Shown here: in pieces, positions 7,761 to 16,549 of the stretch
How the letters are laid out: each line of letters opens with the position of its first letter
Numbering within the stretch: the stretch's first letter is position 1
Source: a bacterium
GTDB lineage: Bacteria; Armatimonadota; UBA5829
Direction: 5' to 3'
Length of the DNA stretch: 64,000 bases
Assembly (NCBI GenBank): GCA_021372295.1
Contig: JAJFUS010000034.1
Location: forward strand, 51,315-115,314
Made by a program: the position numbers and the translations under genes
The notes under the pieces: model-generated
What the model was told of the DNA's origin: nothing
Database searches by the model: none
Seen by the model: the letters and a program-made list of their open reading frames with translations, nothing else

Positions 7761-9743
7761 ATGTCGGGCAGTATGTCGATCTCAGGATTGGTATCAGGAC
7801 TGGACACCGACTCCATTATCGAAAAAATAATGGAGTATTATACGGCTAACCAGGAAATGCTGGAAGCCGACCAAACTGAATGTGAGACCGAGCTTGCGGT
7901 CTGGCAGAGCATCAACACGAGTGTTCTGGCCGTGCAGACCGCTGCTGATTCGATCAAGGATGCCGAAGACTTCCAGACAAACACCTGTACGTCCAGCGAT
8001 GAAGATATCCTTACGGCCACCGCCGATACCGATGCGACACCGGGCACTTACTTTATAACCGTCAACCAGCTTGCGCAGGCGCACCAGGTCGCTTCAAACA
8101 CAACTTATACCAGTAAAAATGATGAAGTCGGAACCGGCACTGTGTCGTTTACGTTCGCCAACGACTCATCTATGAACTTCAGCGTCACAATCGACAGTAA
8201 CAACAACACCCTCGCCGGTCTGGCCAGAGCGATCAATAACGCCGACTCGGGTATTGACGCAAGCATAGTCAATACAGGCACCACCGATACCCCCACGTAT
8301 CAACTGGTGCTCACCAGTTCCGAGACCGGCTCAAGCACGCAGTTTACTGTGGCAAGCACTCTGTCGGGCGGAAGCGAGCCGGCTCTGTCGAATATCACTC
8401 AGACGGGGCAAGACGCAAAGCTTACATACGGCTCCGGCGATAACGCCATCAGCGTGACGAAAGAATCTAATACGATCGATGATCTCATTGACGGCGTCAC
8501 CATAAATCTCGAAGACACGAACACAGAAAAAACTATCAAAGTGACTGTCGCGCGCGACACCAGCACCATCACATCGTCTATAGAGAATTTCGTCGAAGCC
8601 TACAACAACCTTATGGAGGCAGTAGACGAAGAGTTCAAGTATGACGAGAGCACTGAAAAAACTGGAACCCTTTTCGGCAATTACAAACTTCAGTCGCTGC
8701 AGGAACAGATTAGATCGGCCGTAAGCAGTATAGTCTCGGGGCTGGATTCCGATTATGCGTCACTTGCCTCTATTGGAGTCACACATGACACGGACGGCTA
8801 TCTGAAAATCGACGACGACACCCTTAGCAAAGCTCTTTCAGGCAACCTGGACGACGTCAGGAAGCTGTTCTCGACAAACGCGGAGTCTGACAGCGCTTAT
8901 GTGAGCTATGTTATATCGACCAGCGCCACGGAGGCGGGATCGTACCAGGTCGTCATCACGCAGGCCGCAACAAGGTCGACTCTCACATGCGGAGCCGCCT
9001 TCGGTGACCCCGCAAACAGCAATAAGCTCGGAGCCGACGAAACGATTTACGTGGAAGGCCAGGAAATAAAGCTGACGGCGGACATGACTATAGACCAAGC
9101 CGTCAATACAATCAACAAATACTCCGACGATACCGGTGTAAGCGTCTCCGCCACAGGATCCGACGGAACCGGTACAGGCAATTATCTTACGTTCCAGAGC
9201 GTAAAATACGGTTCGTCAAGCAACTTTTCAGTATACAGCGAAACATCATGCACAACCACCGGATCCACCGGCATCGGAACCACAGTAATCTCAGCCAGCG
9301 CCGCCCAAGGCGAAAGTGGAAATGGAACCGGAACAGTCGGGGTCGATGTGGCAGGCACGATCAACGGAGCAAAGTGCAAGGGAAGCGCTAGAGTGCTTAC
9401 CTGCAAAGACGAAAGCAACAACGCCTGCGGTCTCTCGCTGCTGTGCACAAGCTCCACAACGATGAAGAGCATGGTGAAATATACCGAGGGAGTCGGCGAT
9501 AAACTTAACGACCTTATTGAAGACATGACATCTGATACAGGTCTTCTGACGACCGCACAGGACTCGCTTCAGGATCAGATCGACGATTACGATACCCAAA
9601 TCGCCAAAGAAAAAGCAAAAGCGACAGCCAAACAAGACGAACTCTACGAGAAATTCAATGCCATGGAAGAAGCGCTCTCGGAGTTAGACTCTCAATCGAG
9701 TTATCTCGATGCGCTGCTCGGCAATGACAGCAGCGATAACTAA
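7761..9743 (+). CDS. fliD: Flagellar filament cap protein (FliD)
   Basis: FliD sits at the filament tip and helps incoming flagellin subunits fold into place. The N terminus has SISGLVSGLDTDSIIEKIM and the C terminus has the coiled-coil run LQDQIDDYDTQIAKEKAKAT (about 602-621) and ALSELDSQSSYLDALLG. The 660-residue protein contains two copies of a domain also found in the flagellin outer regions (about 100-210 and 390-500). It is unusually cysteine-rich for an exported flagellar protein, with six cysteines clustered at about 497-571. GAAGTGAGGG precedes ATG 7761. fliS follows 30 bases downstream. Confidence 0.94.
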   Translation: MSGSMSISGLVSGLDTDSIIEKIMEYYTANQEMLEADQTECETELAVWQSINTSVLAVQTAADSIKDAEDFQTNTCTSSDEDILTATADTDATPGTYFITVNQLAQAHQVASNTTYTSKNDEVGTGTVSFTFANDSSMNFSVTIDSNNNTLAGLARAINNADSGIDASIVNTGTTDTPTYQLVLTSSETGSSTQFTVASTLSGGSEPALSNITQTGQDAKLTYGSGDNAISVTKESNTIDDLIDGVTINLEDTNTEKTIKVTVARDTSTITSSIENFVEAYNNLMEAVDEEFKYDESTEKTGTLFGNYKLQSLQEQIRSAVSSIVSGLDSDYASLASIGVTHDTDGYLKIDDDTLSKALSGNLDDVRKLFSTNAESDSAYVSYVISTSATEAGSYQVVITQAATRSTLTCGAAFGDPANSNKLGADETIYVEGQEIKLTADMTIDQAVNTINKYSDDTGVSVSATGSDGTGTGNYLTFQSVKYGSSSNFSVYSETSCTTTGSTGIGTTVISASAAQGESGNGTGTVGVDVAGTINGAKCKGSARVLTCKDESNNACGLSLLCTSSTTMKSMVKYTEGVGDKLNDLIEDMTSDTGLLTTAQDSLQDQIDDYDTQIAKEKAKATAKQDELYEKFNAMEEALSELDSQSSYLDALLGNDSSDN

Positions 9744-9773
9744 TTATTATATAAGTTAAAAGGTGTAGTAATA

Positions 9774-10175
9774 ATGCCGCAAGACGGTTACGCACAATAT
9801 CAGCGAAATCAACTTTTGACTGCATCCCCGGCAAAGTTGCTTTTGGCAGCCTATGACGGAGCCATAAGGTTCGCTCGAATAGGCCAGGAAAGAATGAAAG
9901 AGGGCAACCTTGAGGAGCAGTGCAAATACATAAACAAAACGGTTGCGATTGTAGCGGAACTTCTTAATACACTGCGCGATGATCTCGACCCGGTTCTTTC
10001 GGGTAGGCTGAAATCTCTCTACCTGTATGTAATAAATAAGCTCGCCAGCGCAAACCTGCAGGGCGATCAGGCAGCACTTGCAGAAGCCATCAAGATACTA
10101 TCGGAACTGCGCGAAGCCTGGGCTGGAGCCGAAAAAATACTTCAGCAGCAAGCTATAACGGAGGAAGCGGCTTGA
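9774..10175 (+). CDS. fliS: Flagellar export chaperone FliS
   Basis: FliS is a four-helix cytoplasmic chaperone that binds the C terminus of newly made flagellin and keeps it from polymerising before export. The family start is clear: YAQYQRNQLLTASPAKLLLAAYDGAI, with the conserved Y-Q, S-P-x-K-L-L and Y-D-G elements in the first 35 residues. At 133 residues the length is normal. AAGGTG precedes the ATG. The stop codon overlaps the TTG start of the next gene (TTGA), so the two are translationally coupled. Confidence 0.96.
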   Translation: MPQDGYAQYQRNQLLTASPAKLLLAAYDGAIRFARIGQERMKEGNLEEQCKYINKTVAIVAELLNTLRDDLDPVLSGRLKSLYLYVINKLASANLQGDQAALAEAIKILSELREAWAGAEKILQQQAITEEAA

Positions 10176-10669
10176 GCGAGTATAGTTCGTCAAAACAAGA
10201 CGTGGTCTCCCATCTCAGAGAGTATATCACCGTTCTTGAAGCAAAAAACGCCGGGCTTACCGCGCTGTCGCAGTCCAGCAATTCTCTCAAGATAGCACTC
10301 GAACACGATCTCGACTCGTCAATAAAAAGCATCCTCAAACAACGCGGCAGGCAGTGCAAAAGCATCGCCGCAGTATGCAAACAGACAAAAGACAACAAGA
10401 AACTGATGGAGTTTGCCCAGGCCTTAGCCGAACGGGATAATGGAGATATCGGCCGTGTCGCTCAGATGTTGATCGAGCAGCAGAGCAAGTCAGACTCTCT
10501 TGCCGAAGAAGTACTTGCCTGCCAGAAACAATGCGAAACTCTTATGAAATCTCGTCTGGACACGCTCTCGCATGCCTTAAAGAGTTCGGTGCAAAAAAGA
10601 AAGCTCAACGCAGCTTACGGCCCAGCGTGTAAACATGCCACTCCGACATTCATGGACAAACAATCGTGA
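10172..10669 (+). CDS. Small helical protein after fliS (possible FliT/FlgN-like chaperone)
   Basis: This 165-residue protein starts at TTG, overlapping the fliS stop by 4 bases. It is almost entirely charged and helical, with a predicted coiled coil and no membrane segment. Genes in this place often encode FliT- or FlgN-type export chaperones, which are short helical proteins with little sequence conservation, so a flagellar chaperone role is plausible but not shown by a motif. The last codons overlap the GTG start of the next gene (GTGA). The fliS-orf-M14 chain is therefore likely one translation-coupled unit. Confidence 0.7.
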   Translation: MSEYSSSKQDVVSHLREYITVLEAKNAGLTALSQSSNSLKIALEHDLDSSIKSILKQRGRQCKSIAAVCKQTKDNKKLMEFAQALAERDNGDIGRVAQMLIEQQSKSDSLAEEVLACQKQCETLMKSRLDTLSHALKSSVQKRKLNAAYGPACKHATPTFMDKQS

Positions 10670-11850
10670 CTGCACGAGCAATAATCACGATATTCTTGAT
10701 TTCACTTGCGGGAGCCGGGTTTGCCAGCCCATACGATGACGCCATGCGCTCGGTGCGAACGCTTTCCGATTCGCGCTGCGTCCGGCTTCTCAAATTCGGC
10801 AGATCACACTCGGATCGATCCATACCCGCGTTCGTAATATCCGACTTTACCGTCGACTCCAGAGACAAATCCAGAATCCTGATCTGCGCCGGACAGCATG
10901 GCGACGAGTTCGACCCGGTCAAATCGGTGCTGTTTCTGTGCAAAAACCTGGCCGCGGGTAAAGACCCAGGTCTGCTCAAGCGATGCGCGATAGTCGTAGT
11001 GCCGATGGTTAACCCTGACGGAATAGCGGCATCCCGACGCGAGAACGCGGTGGATGTGGACACAAACCGCGACTGGGTTGATCTTACGACTTGCGAAACC
11101 AGGTTCGTTCACAAGATCATAAAAGTGTGGAAACCGAACCTGCTGATAGACGTTCATAACTGGAATGAACCGTCACCCACACCTGGAAACGCCTTAGAAG
11201 TGCCCGCCTGCGACACCATCGCTCGCGAAAACGTGGTGCTCGCCGCTGCTCGACGAGCAAGAGACTCCAGTGAAATGTCCTTAATCGAATGTACTCCAAT
11301 AAGTGACAAAAGACTTTTCCATCGACGCTATTGCGCCCTGGGCTACGCGGCATATCTGCTGGAAACCCGAAATGGCGAAGATTATCAGGCTAGAGATCGC
11401 ATTTACAGGACCGCCATCAAGAGCTTGGTTAACTCCGTATCCAGCCGAAACGGTGCCAGATATATCATGTCTCCGGCGTCGATGAGCTTCAAATCAGCGT
11501 CAGTTGGTCCTTATCTCGATCCCATCCCGAAAGCGACATCAAACTCGACATCGCTTCTCGCCGCAGTTATGTTGGGTATCGCGTTTATCATTACGGCGTT
11601 TCTTTCCAAACCACTTCCCAAACGCGAAACTGTCGCCTGGTCGCACAGATTTACCAGATGCGCGGTCGATCCTGAAATCGGGTCCGGCCGCATCGCGTAC
11701 AGACACACCCCCCACCCCATCACCGCGCGCAGTTGGGTAAACCGAAGGCTGCGCTCGCGATATGTGGTACACGAGCCGGAACCCGAGGAAACTGAAGACG
11801 ATGAGATAAGCGTGCTGATGCCGGAAGCCGTAAATTCTCTGTCTCGATAA
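10666..11850 (+). CDS. Membrane-anchored M14-family zinc carboxypeptidase, coupled to the flagellar operon
   Basis: This is a predicted exported metallocarboxypeptidase. After a signal peptide (about 1-20, TIFLISLAGAGFAS) the M14 elements appear in order: zinc ligands H78 and E81 in GQHGDE, NPDG at 116-119, NRDW at 134-137, the third zinc ligand H164 in DVHNW, and the catalytic glutamate E233 in LLETR. All catalytic residues are present, so an active enzyme is expected. A transmembrane helix near 293-312 is followed by an acidic/basic tail of about 80 residues. Some M14 enzymes trim peptidoglycan peptides (Csd4/Pgp1 type); that role here is an inference. The GTG start overlaps the previous stop codon. 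Confidence 0.85.
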   Translation: MTARAIITIFLISLAGAGFASPYDDAMRSVRTLSDSRCVRLLKFGRSHSDRSIPAFVISDFTVDSRDKSRILICAGQHGDEFDPVKSVLFLCKNLAAGKDPGLLKRCAIVVVPMVNPDGIAASRRENAVDVDTNRDWVDLTTCETRFVHKIIKVWKPNLLIDVHNWNEPSPTPGNALEVPACDTIARENVVLAAARRARDSSEMSLIECTPISDKRLFHRRYCALGYAAYLLETRNGEDYQARDRIYRTAIKSLVNSVSSRNGARYIMSPASMSFKSASVGPYLDPIPKATSNSTSLLAAVMLGIAFIITAFLSKPLPKRETVAWSHRFTRCAVDPEIGSGRIAYRHTPHPITARSWVNRRLRSRYVVHEPEPEETEDDEISVLMPEAVNSLSR

Positions 11851-11884
11851 GAGGAATCCGGCCGCTCTTGCCCACACGAAAGAA

Positions 11885-11915
11885 AACCCGCCGTCATATA
11901 TCGTCACAGCGGGTT
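11885..11915 (-). terminator. Terminator for the FG-GAP protein gene, between convergent genes
   Basis: AACCCGC (11885-11891) and GCGGGTT (11909-11915) form a 7-bp stem. Read on the - strand it ends in GCGGGTTTTCTTTC, a reasonable T-rich tail for the gene ending at 11944. On the + strand the tail is TTCTTGTAATTT, so it may also serve the carboxypeptidase gene. Confidence 0.55.
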
Positions 11916-11943
11916 CTTGTAATTTGAATGCCGTTTATGGAAA

Positions 11944-14900
11944 CTACAAGGCGACGTCCACTCGAGTCAATCCGGTCGTCACCGCGACGTTTTTAACCCA
12001 TGTGGTCGTGTATCCCACAGCCTCAACTTTGATCTTATACGTCTCATTAGGATCAAGTTGATTGATGCAATAGGCTCCAACTCCGGCTGCGACAGCATCG
12101 GTGCTGCCGACTGAAAGCACATAACTTCGTTGCGCGGAATCTGAACCGGGGACATGAACCGCCGATCCGTCGTTTTTGTAGATGTATATGTATGCGCCGG
12201 AAATTGGCGTGCCGTCATGGCTTACTATCCCCTGAATCGAAGCGTAGACCGGTGACGGCGGGGTGGTTACACATCCCGTTCGTTGGTTATCACGATGGAA
12301 TGTCGGCCACGGGTACAGAGAGGCGTCGCTTGAGTAAGGCACATCAAGGTTGAACAGATATATCCCTTCAGTGTTGGCAACAAGAATGTCGAGCAGGCCG
12401 TCGTTATCTATGTCGTCGATTACCGGAGCGTTGTACATGATTACTGTGGCGTCGGCGGACGAAACACAGCAATCGGCCCAAGCGATGGGGCCCGTGCTCT
12501 TGCCGCCTTCTTCATGATTTGCGCCATCGGAATAAAGCGCATACACAAATCCGTCGCTGCAGGCGACCACCACTTCGACCTTGCCATCTCCGTTTGCATC
12601 TCCGACTGAAACCGGCGCATCTATGGAATAGTCTCCTGAATAATCAAGCCTGATACCGCCCGACCATCCATCCAGAGGCTGGCCTTGCCAGTTGAATGCC
12701 CATACATAGCCTGAATCTGACCCGGCAATGACATCCAGTTTGCCGTCACCGTCCAGATCAGCTAGAGCCGGGCTGGACATGACCGGTCCGCCCATGTCGC
12801 AGAGTATCTGTTGATCGTTATCGCCTGTGCCCGAGTTCAGGCTCGACAGCCAGATGTGAATATTTTCATCTTCGGCTCCCCAGGCTACGTCGTTCATTCC
12901 ATCGCCATCTATGTCGCCTATTGCCGGAGATGTTTTTATGCAGTTGCCGCCGCTTTTGGGCCATCCATCCAGATAAACGCCGCTGGCCGCGTGGCTGCCC
13001 CAGGCATCTCCAGGAAATCCGTAAAGACTTCCCGGATTGGACACCGTTCCAACAACAACATCCACGATGCCGTTTTCGTCATTGTCCATATCCCCAAGGG
13101 CACAAGTAGAGCTGTGAATAACAATGTTGGCCGAGCCTGTAAGATTGACCCATAAGCAGGACGTATCGGTATCGGTGGTTGCCATCCAGTTGCCTGTCGG
13201 GTTCCACGACCAGACATAGCAGCACTGATCACCAGCAAGCATTTCGGGGCTTCCATCCAGATTTATGTCTCCGATTGCACAAGCCACATTCAAAAACGCA
13301 TATCGGGTCTTTACGGGCCAGCCGGCGAGAACCTTGCCGTCGTACGAATACGCGCACACGTTCACCGTGCTTTCGGATGGCACAAATACACATGGTCTGC
13401 CCGAACGCTCGCTGTCTAGCGGCATGCACGAAGGAGTATTGTTGCCGGTACCAAATTTGCCCTGAGACCACAGCACGTTCGCATCAGAATCCAATGCCAC
13501 CAGGTAACCGTCGCTGTTTACTACCACGACCTCTTTCTTTCCGTTGTCGTCACCGTCCAGGTCAACCACAAGTGGATGTGATTTGTTTATCCCCGTATCG
13601 TACCACGGTTCATCGATATAAGCCACTGTGGCACAGCTTATGGTCTCGTGTAAATACTTGTCGGTATAAGCCGCGTTTACTCGAACCGTACCTGGATTTT
13701 TTATTTTAAGAGTTGCCTTTGCTTTTCCTGCGCTGTCGGAGAGTATCGAATAACTTTGAGAGCCATTTTCAACGAATGACTCAGAATTTGTGTTGAAAGT
13801 TATCAGCGCTCCTTCTAAGGGTACACCCATGATCGACAAACTTGCTGTAATCACGGACGAACCGGCAGCAGATAGGATTTTGGGCGAAGCCGACATAGTG
13901 ATGATTGGGCCAATCAAGCTGATATCGAGATTGTCGGAACAGTCTGCCAACGGATATGTCTGAGCGTTAACCACGGCTGTTCCCGCGCCGTCGGTGCCGG
14001 CCGTCAAGTGAACTCTTATCTTGCCGTTCGCATCGGTTGTGCCGGTAAACGCGGTGGTATCATTTTCGACAAAGACACCTGTCGTGGTGGTCAGGCTCAC
14101 CTGCTTTCCACATATCCCCTTGCCTTCGCAATCGCGCAGAAGCACCGAGATTTCGGCCTGCTCATCGCTGCAAATCGCAATCGAATCCGTGTCAGAGGAC
14201 ATCTCAATGTATAACTCCGAGGCTGTCAACTCAAAGTCCGCGTCCGTGTCTCCCATGCTGACGTCACGCCCGGCGGAAATATATCCGTTGGAACTGGCGC
14301 AGACCGGCGTTCCGCCTTCGGGTATGTTGGCAAGCGTAAAAGTTGTCCAATCGTCCGTAACATTATCAAGAATTATGCTGTCCCGTTCCGAGTAGATACG
14401 CACGCTCTTTCCGGGAGCGCTTTGACCTATCAGCCGGACACGTCCGGAAGCCGGCCCGTAACTCTCATAGACGGATTCACTTCCGGGTTTGTAAAGATCG
14501 TCGCTGGAAGTGGTACGCAGGCAGGGTATGACGATATCATCGACTGTCTCCGAACCGGATTCCCAGAGCTTAGTGGAAAGCACTCCGACTGCGTACAGAG
14601 TGTCGCCATTGACGGACACCGCCTTATTGCAGTATATCCTCAGGCCTGCGACGTTCTCATCTGTAAAGTCTCTCTTGCCCCATCCGTCGTCCAGATAACA
14701 GTACCAATAGCCCTCCGGATCAGGCGTGCCCTTGCGAGTCACTCTTCCCCATACTTTAATGTAAAGCCCGGTCGGAACTAGGCCGGTTATTCTGTCACCG
14801 TCCGGCACCTTAAAGTTGACCGGCCAGCCCATAATAGCCGCAATGTTCATTCCTAGAGGTTTTATGCATGCCGTGGAAGTGTAGTCGCATTCCAGCACAT

Positions 14901-15279
14901 CACCAATCTTGATAACACGCTCACCATTTTCGGTGCCCATCAGTCCCGAGAGCGTGACGATGTTGCCGCTTTTCATCGACGGCGTGGTGTAGCTGCTGCC
15001 CATATCGACTTTTATTCCGGCAGACCTGTCCGGCTCTTCAATATAAAACGCCGAGCTTTGGACATTGGTGACCACCTTCTGATTCACATAAATATATGCG
15101 CCATCAGGTAGTTTCTTTATACTTGCTATTGCTGTCGGGAGACTGTCGGCTAATACAAGCGTGGACATGCAGGCAAGTTGTTGAGCAGAGGCGCACGTAA
15201 ACGTTGCACCCCATGCCACAGCCAGCAATATTAGAGTACGAATGAGGAATGGCATCCCGCCCAGACGCAGAGTTCGCAA
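11944..15279 (-). CDS. Large secreted FG-GAP/VCBS repeat protein with Ig-like domains
   Basis: This exported protein of about 1,110 residues is probably cell-surface or extracellular. A signal peptide (FLIRTLILLAVAWG, ending near CASAQ) is followed by an OB-like region, a bacterial Ig (Big_1/invasin-like) pair with SLTTTTGVFVENDTT and LEGALITFNTNS, a long block of FG-GAP/VCBS blades with repeated D-x-D-G-D-G signatures (GDIDGDGMNDV, ADLDGDGKLDV, GDANGDGKVEV), and a C-terminal carboxypeptidase-regulatory-like domain (IQGIVSHDGTPISGAYIYIY). The blades should form a calcium-dependent propeller. TTG 15279 is preferred because AAAGGGGGAG lies 5 bases upstream. An ATG at 15363 has no ribosome binding site. 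Confidence 0.85.
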   Translation of the reverse strand: MRTLRLGGMPFLIRTLILLAVAWGATFTCASAQQLACMSTLVLADSLPTAIASIKKLPDGAYIYVNQKVVTNVQSSAFYIEEPDRSAGIKVDMGSSYTTPSMKSGNIVTLSGLMGTENGERVIKIGDVLECDYTSTACIKPLGMNIAAIMGWPVNFKVPDGDRITGLVPTGLYIKVWGRVTRKGTPDPEGYWYCYLDDGWGKRDFTDENVAGLRIYCNKAVSVNGDTLYAVGVLSTKLWESGSETVDDIVIPCLRTTSSDDLYKPGSESVYESYGPASGRVRLIGQSAPGKSVRIYSERDSIILDNVTDDWTTFTLANIPEGGTPVCASSNGYISAGRDVSMGDTDADFELTASELYIEMSSDTDSIAICSDEQAEISVLLRDCEGKGICGKQVSLTTTTGVFVENDTTAFTGTTDANGKIRVHLTAGTDGAGTAVVNAQTYPLADCSDNLDISLIGPIITMSASPKILSAAGSSVITASLSIMGVPLEGALITFNTNSESFVENGSQSYSILSDSAGKAKATLKIKNPGTVRVNAAYTDKYLHETISCATVAYIDEPWYDTGINKSHPLVVDLDGDDNGKKEVVVVNSDGYLVALDSDANVLWSQGKFGTGNNTPSCMPLDSERSGRPCVFVPSESTVNVCAYSYDGKVLAGWPVKTRYAFLNVACAIGDINLDGSPEMLAGDQCCYVWSWNPTGNWMATTDTDTSCLWVNLTGSANIVIHSSTCALGDMDNDENGIVDVVVGTVSNPGSLYGFPGDAWGSHAASGVYLDGWPKSGGNCIKTSPAIGDIDGDGMNDVAWGAEDENIHIWLSSLNSGTGDNDQQILCDMGGPVMSSPALADLDGDGKLDVIAGSDSGYVWAFNWQGQPLDGWSGGIRLDYSGDYSIDAPVSVGDANGDGKVEVVVACSDGFVYALYSDGANHEEGGKSTGPIAWADCCVSSADATVIMYNAPVIDDIDNDGLLDILVANTEGIYLFNLDVPYSSDASLYPWPTFHRDNQRTGCVTTPPSPVYASIQGIVSHDGTPISGAYIYIYKNDGSAVHVPGSDSAQRSYVLSVGSTDAVAAGVGAYCINQLDPNETYKIKVEAVGYTTTWVKNVAVTTGLTRVDVAL

Positions 15280-15668
15280 TTGAACTCCCCCTTTCCACCC
15301 CGGGCGAACGCGGAAAGTATTTTTCGCGTTCTGAAGCTTGCAAGAGCTCTGCCAGAAGCCCATCCAAGCAACATTAATGTGTGTGATATTGGTGCCGTGA
15401 ATTTACATCACTCGGGGAAATCTAAATGAATGGCCCAGTCACAAACCACTCCCGTCTGGAACATACCATATTTGTTTCCCAAAGTCAACATGATTTCCGA
15501 CTCACCGCACTTGCTTCTTTGAATGTTTAGACGGCAAAAATGTTCCCTGGTTCCACACATTCATTAGGATTATTCTACATCTATATGTATTCCAGTTGGC
15601 TCGTTTACATTGGTGGGCGCGTGGGTAACCCTTCTTTGGGTGTTTTCTACTGGAGAGAGGTGATTAAA
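15280..15668. other. Intergenic region between divergent genes
   Basis: This stretch holds the upstream regions of the - strand FG-GAP gene and the + strand gene at 15669. An open frame running into the latter from 15540 has no ribosome binding site and an unlikely composition. No repeat, RNA gene or clear promoter was recognised. Confidence 0.4.
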
Positions 15669-15914
15669 ATGCGGGAACTGGACCGCTTGTTGTTGACCGA
15701 AATCGGGCAGGAACCGCCGAGAAAGGAACTTGATGAGTTCCCACTGCCCATAGCTGAGGACTGGGATACCCTGGTCCAGAAATCCGACAGAATGGCCGAC
15801 ATAATCGACAGGCATCTGGATTTTGAATCGAAGTTGCAAGGTCGGGAGCTTCGGCCCAATACGCTGTGTCCTGAGCAGAAAGTGAGTCTGGTCAGCGACT
15901 TGACGGCGATCTGA
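15669..15914 (+). CDS. Small acidic protein of unknown function
   Basis: ATG 15669 is preceded by GAGAGAGGTGATTAAA and gives an 81-residue protein with a helical, charged composition (ELDRLLLTEIGQEPPRKELD). No membrane segment or known motif is seen. The next gene starts 28 bases downstream and is also short and unrecognised, so the two probably form an operon. The good ribosome binding site is the main support. Confidence 0.55.
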   Translation: MRELDRLLLTEIGQEPPRKELDEFPLPIAEDWDTLVQKSDRMADIIDRHLDFESKLQGRELRPNTLCPEQKVSLVSDLTAI

Positions 15915-15942
15915 GCCGAGGTTTGCCCGGGAGGTGGAGCCG

Positions 15943-16326
15943 GTGAAAAAGTTGTTTCCCGAAATGCCGGACGTGCCGCAGAGTATGGCTAACCGTGCCG
16001 TCAGGATTGTGGAAAAGCACTTGAGGCAGCATCGCGTGGAGAAGGCAAAGGACTTGTCTGAAGAGGCAAAAATCAGGCTCTATCGCGATCTGCGCTTTCT
16101 CTTTGAGGGCGGCGAACAACCGCGTTCGGGGTCTGACGGCGGCAGGTTTTCCATTAGAATGTTCGTCTCGCACGTTTGGGAAAAACTGGAAGACTTTCTC
16201 AGCGCCTGTGAGGCTAATCGAGACGGATGGGTCAATGTAATGGTTATAGTTTCTTGCGGCGAATTGTCGACATCGGCAAGAACGCCCTGGCGTTGCGGCT
16301 CTGCAAACTGTGGAGGATCTGGCTGA
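15943..16326 (+). CDS. Small protein of unknown function, paired with the gene before
   Basis: GTG 15943 follows GGAGGTGGAG and opens a 127-residue frame. Its first 90 residues look like a normal soluble helical protein (EKAKDLSEEAKIRLYRDLRF). The last 30 residues are Ser/Thr/Cys-rich and unlike a folded domain. Another frame takes over there with a hydrophobic, basic stretch (NALALRLCKLWRIWLIVIRQ) ending at 16352. That suggests either a frameshift near 16230 or a short overlapping gene. Function unknown. Confidence 0.5.
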   Translation: MKKLFPEMPDVPQSMANRAVRIVEKHLRQHRVEKAKDLSEEAKIRLYRDLRFLFEGGEQPRSGSDGGRFSIRMFVSHVWEKLEDFLSACEANRDGWVNVMVIVSCGELSTSARTPWRCGSANCGGSG

Positions 16327-16358
16327 TAGTGATTAGGCAAACGCCGCCTTGAATGAAT

Positions 16359-16410
16359 GAAGCTCTCGCCGAGCCTTTTTGCTGAACTAGCGTGGCCCGG
16401 CGGGAGCTTC
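16359..16410 (+). terminator. Large inverted repeat after the small-gene pair
   Basis: GAAGCTCTCGCCG (16359-16371) and CGGCGGGAGCTTC (16398-16410) pair over 13 positions with one G-T. The 26-base loop contains CTTTTTGC. It lies between the small-gene pair and the comF promoter and could act as a transcription end point. Confidence 0.45.
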
Positions 16411-16423
16411 GTGTTAATGACTA

Positions 16424-16451
16424 TTGACAAACAGATCAGGTCGGTTACAAT
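16424..16451 (+). promoter_or_regulatory. Sigma-70 promoter for comF
   Basis: TTGACA (16424-16429), a 16-base spacer and TACAAT (16446-16451) match the housekeeping consensus well and lie about 100 bases before the comF start. Confidence 0.6.
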
Positions 16452-16549
16452 TATATTCGCAGAATCAAACCTGCAAGCAGACTACTGGCCAACTCTTTAT
16501 GAGTATCGACTCGCCATCCTTTACGCCTTATTTTTGACGGAGCACCAAA

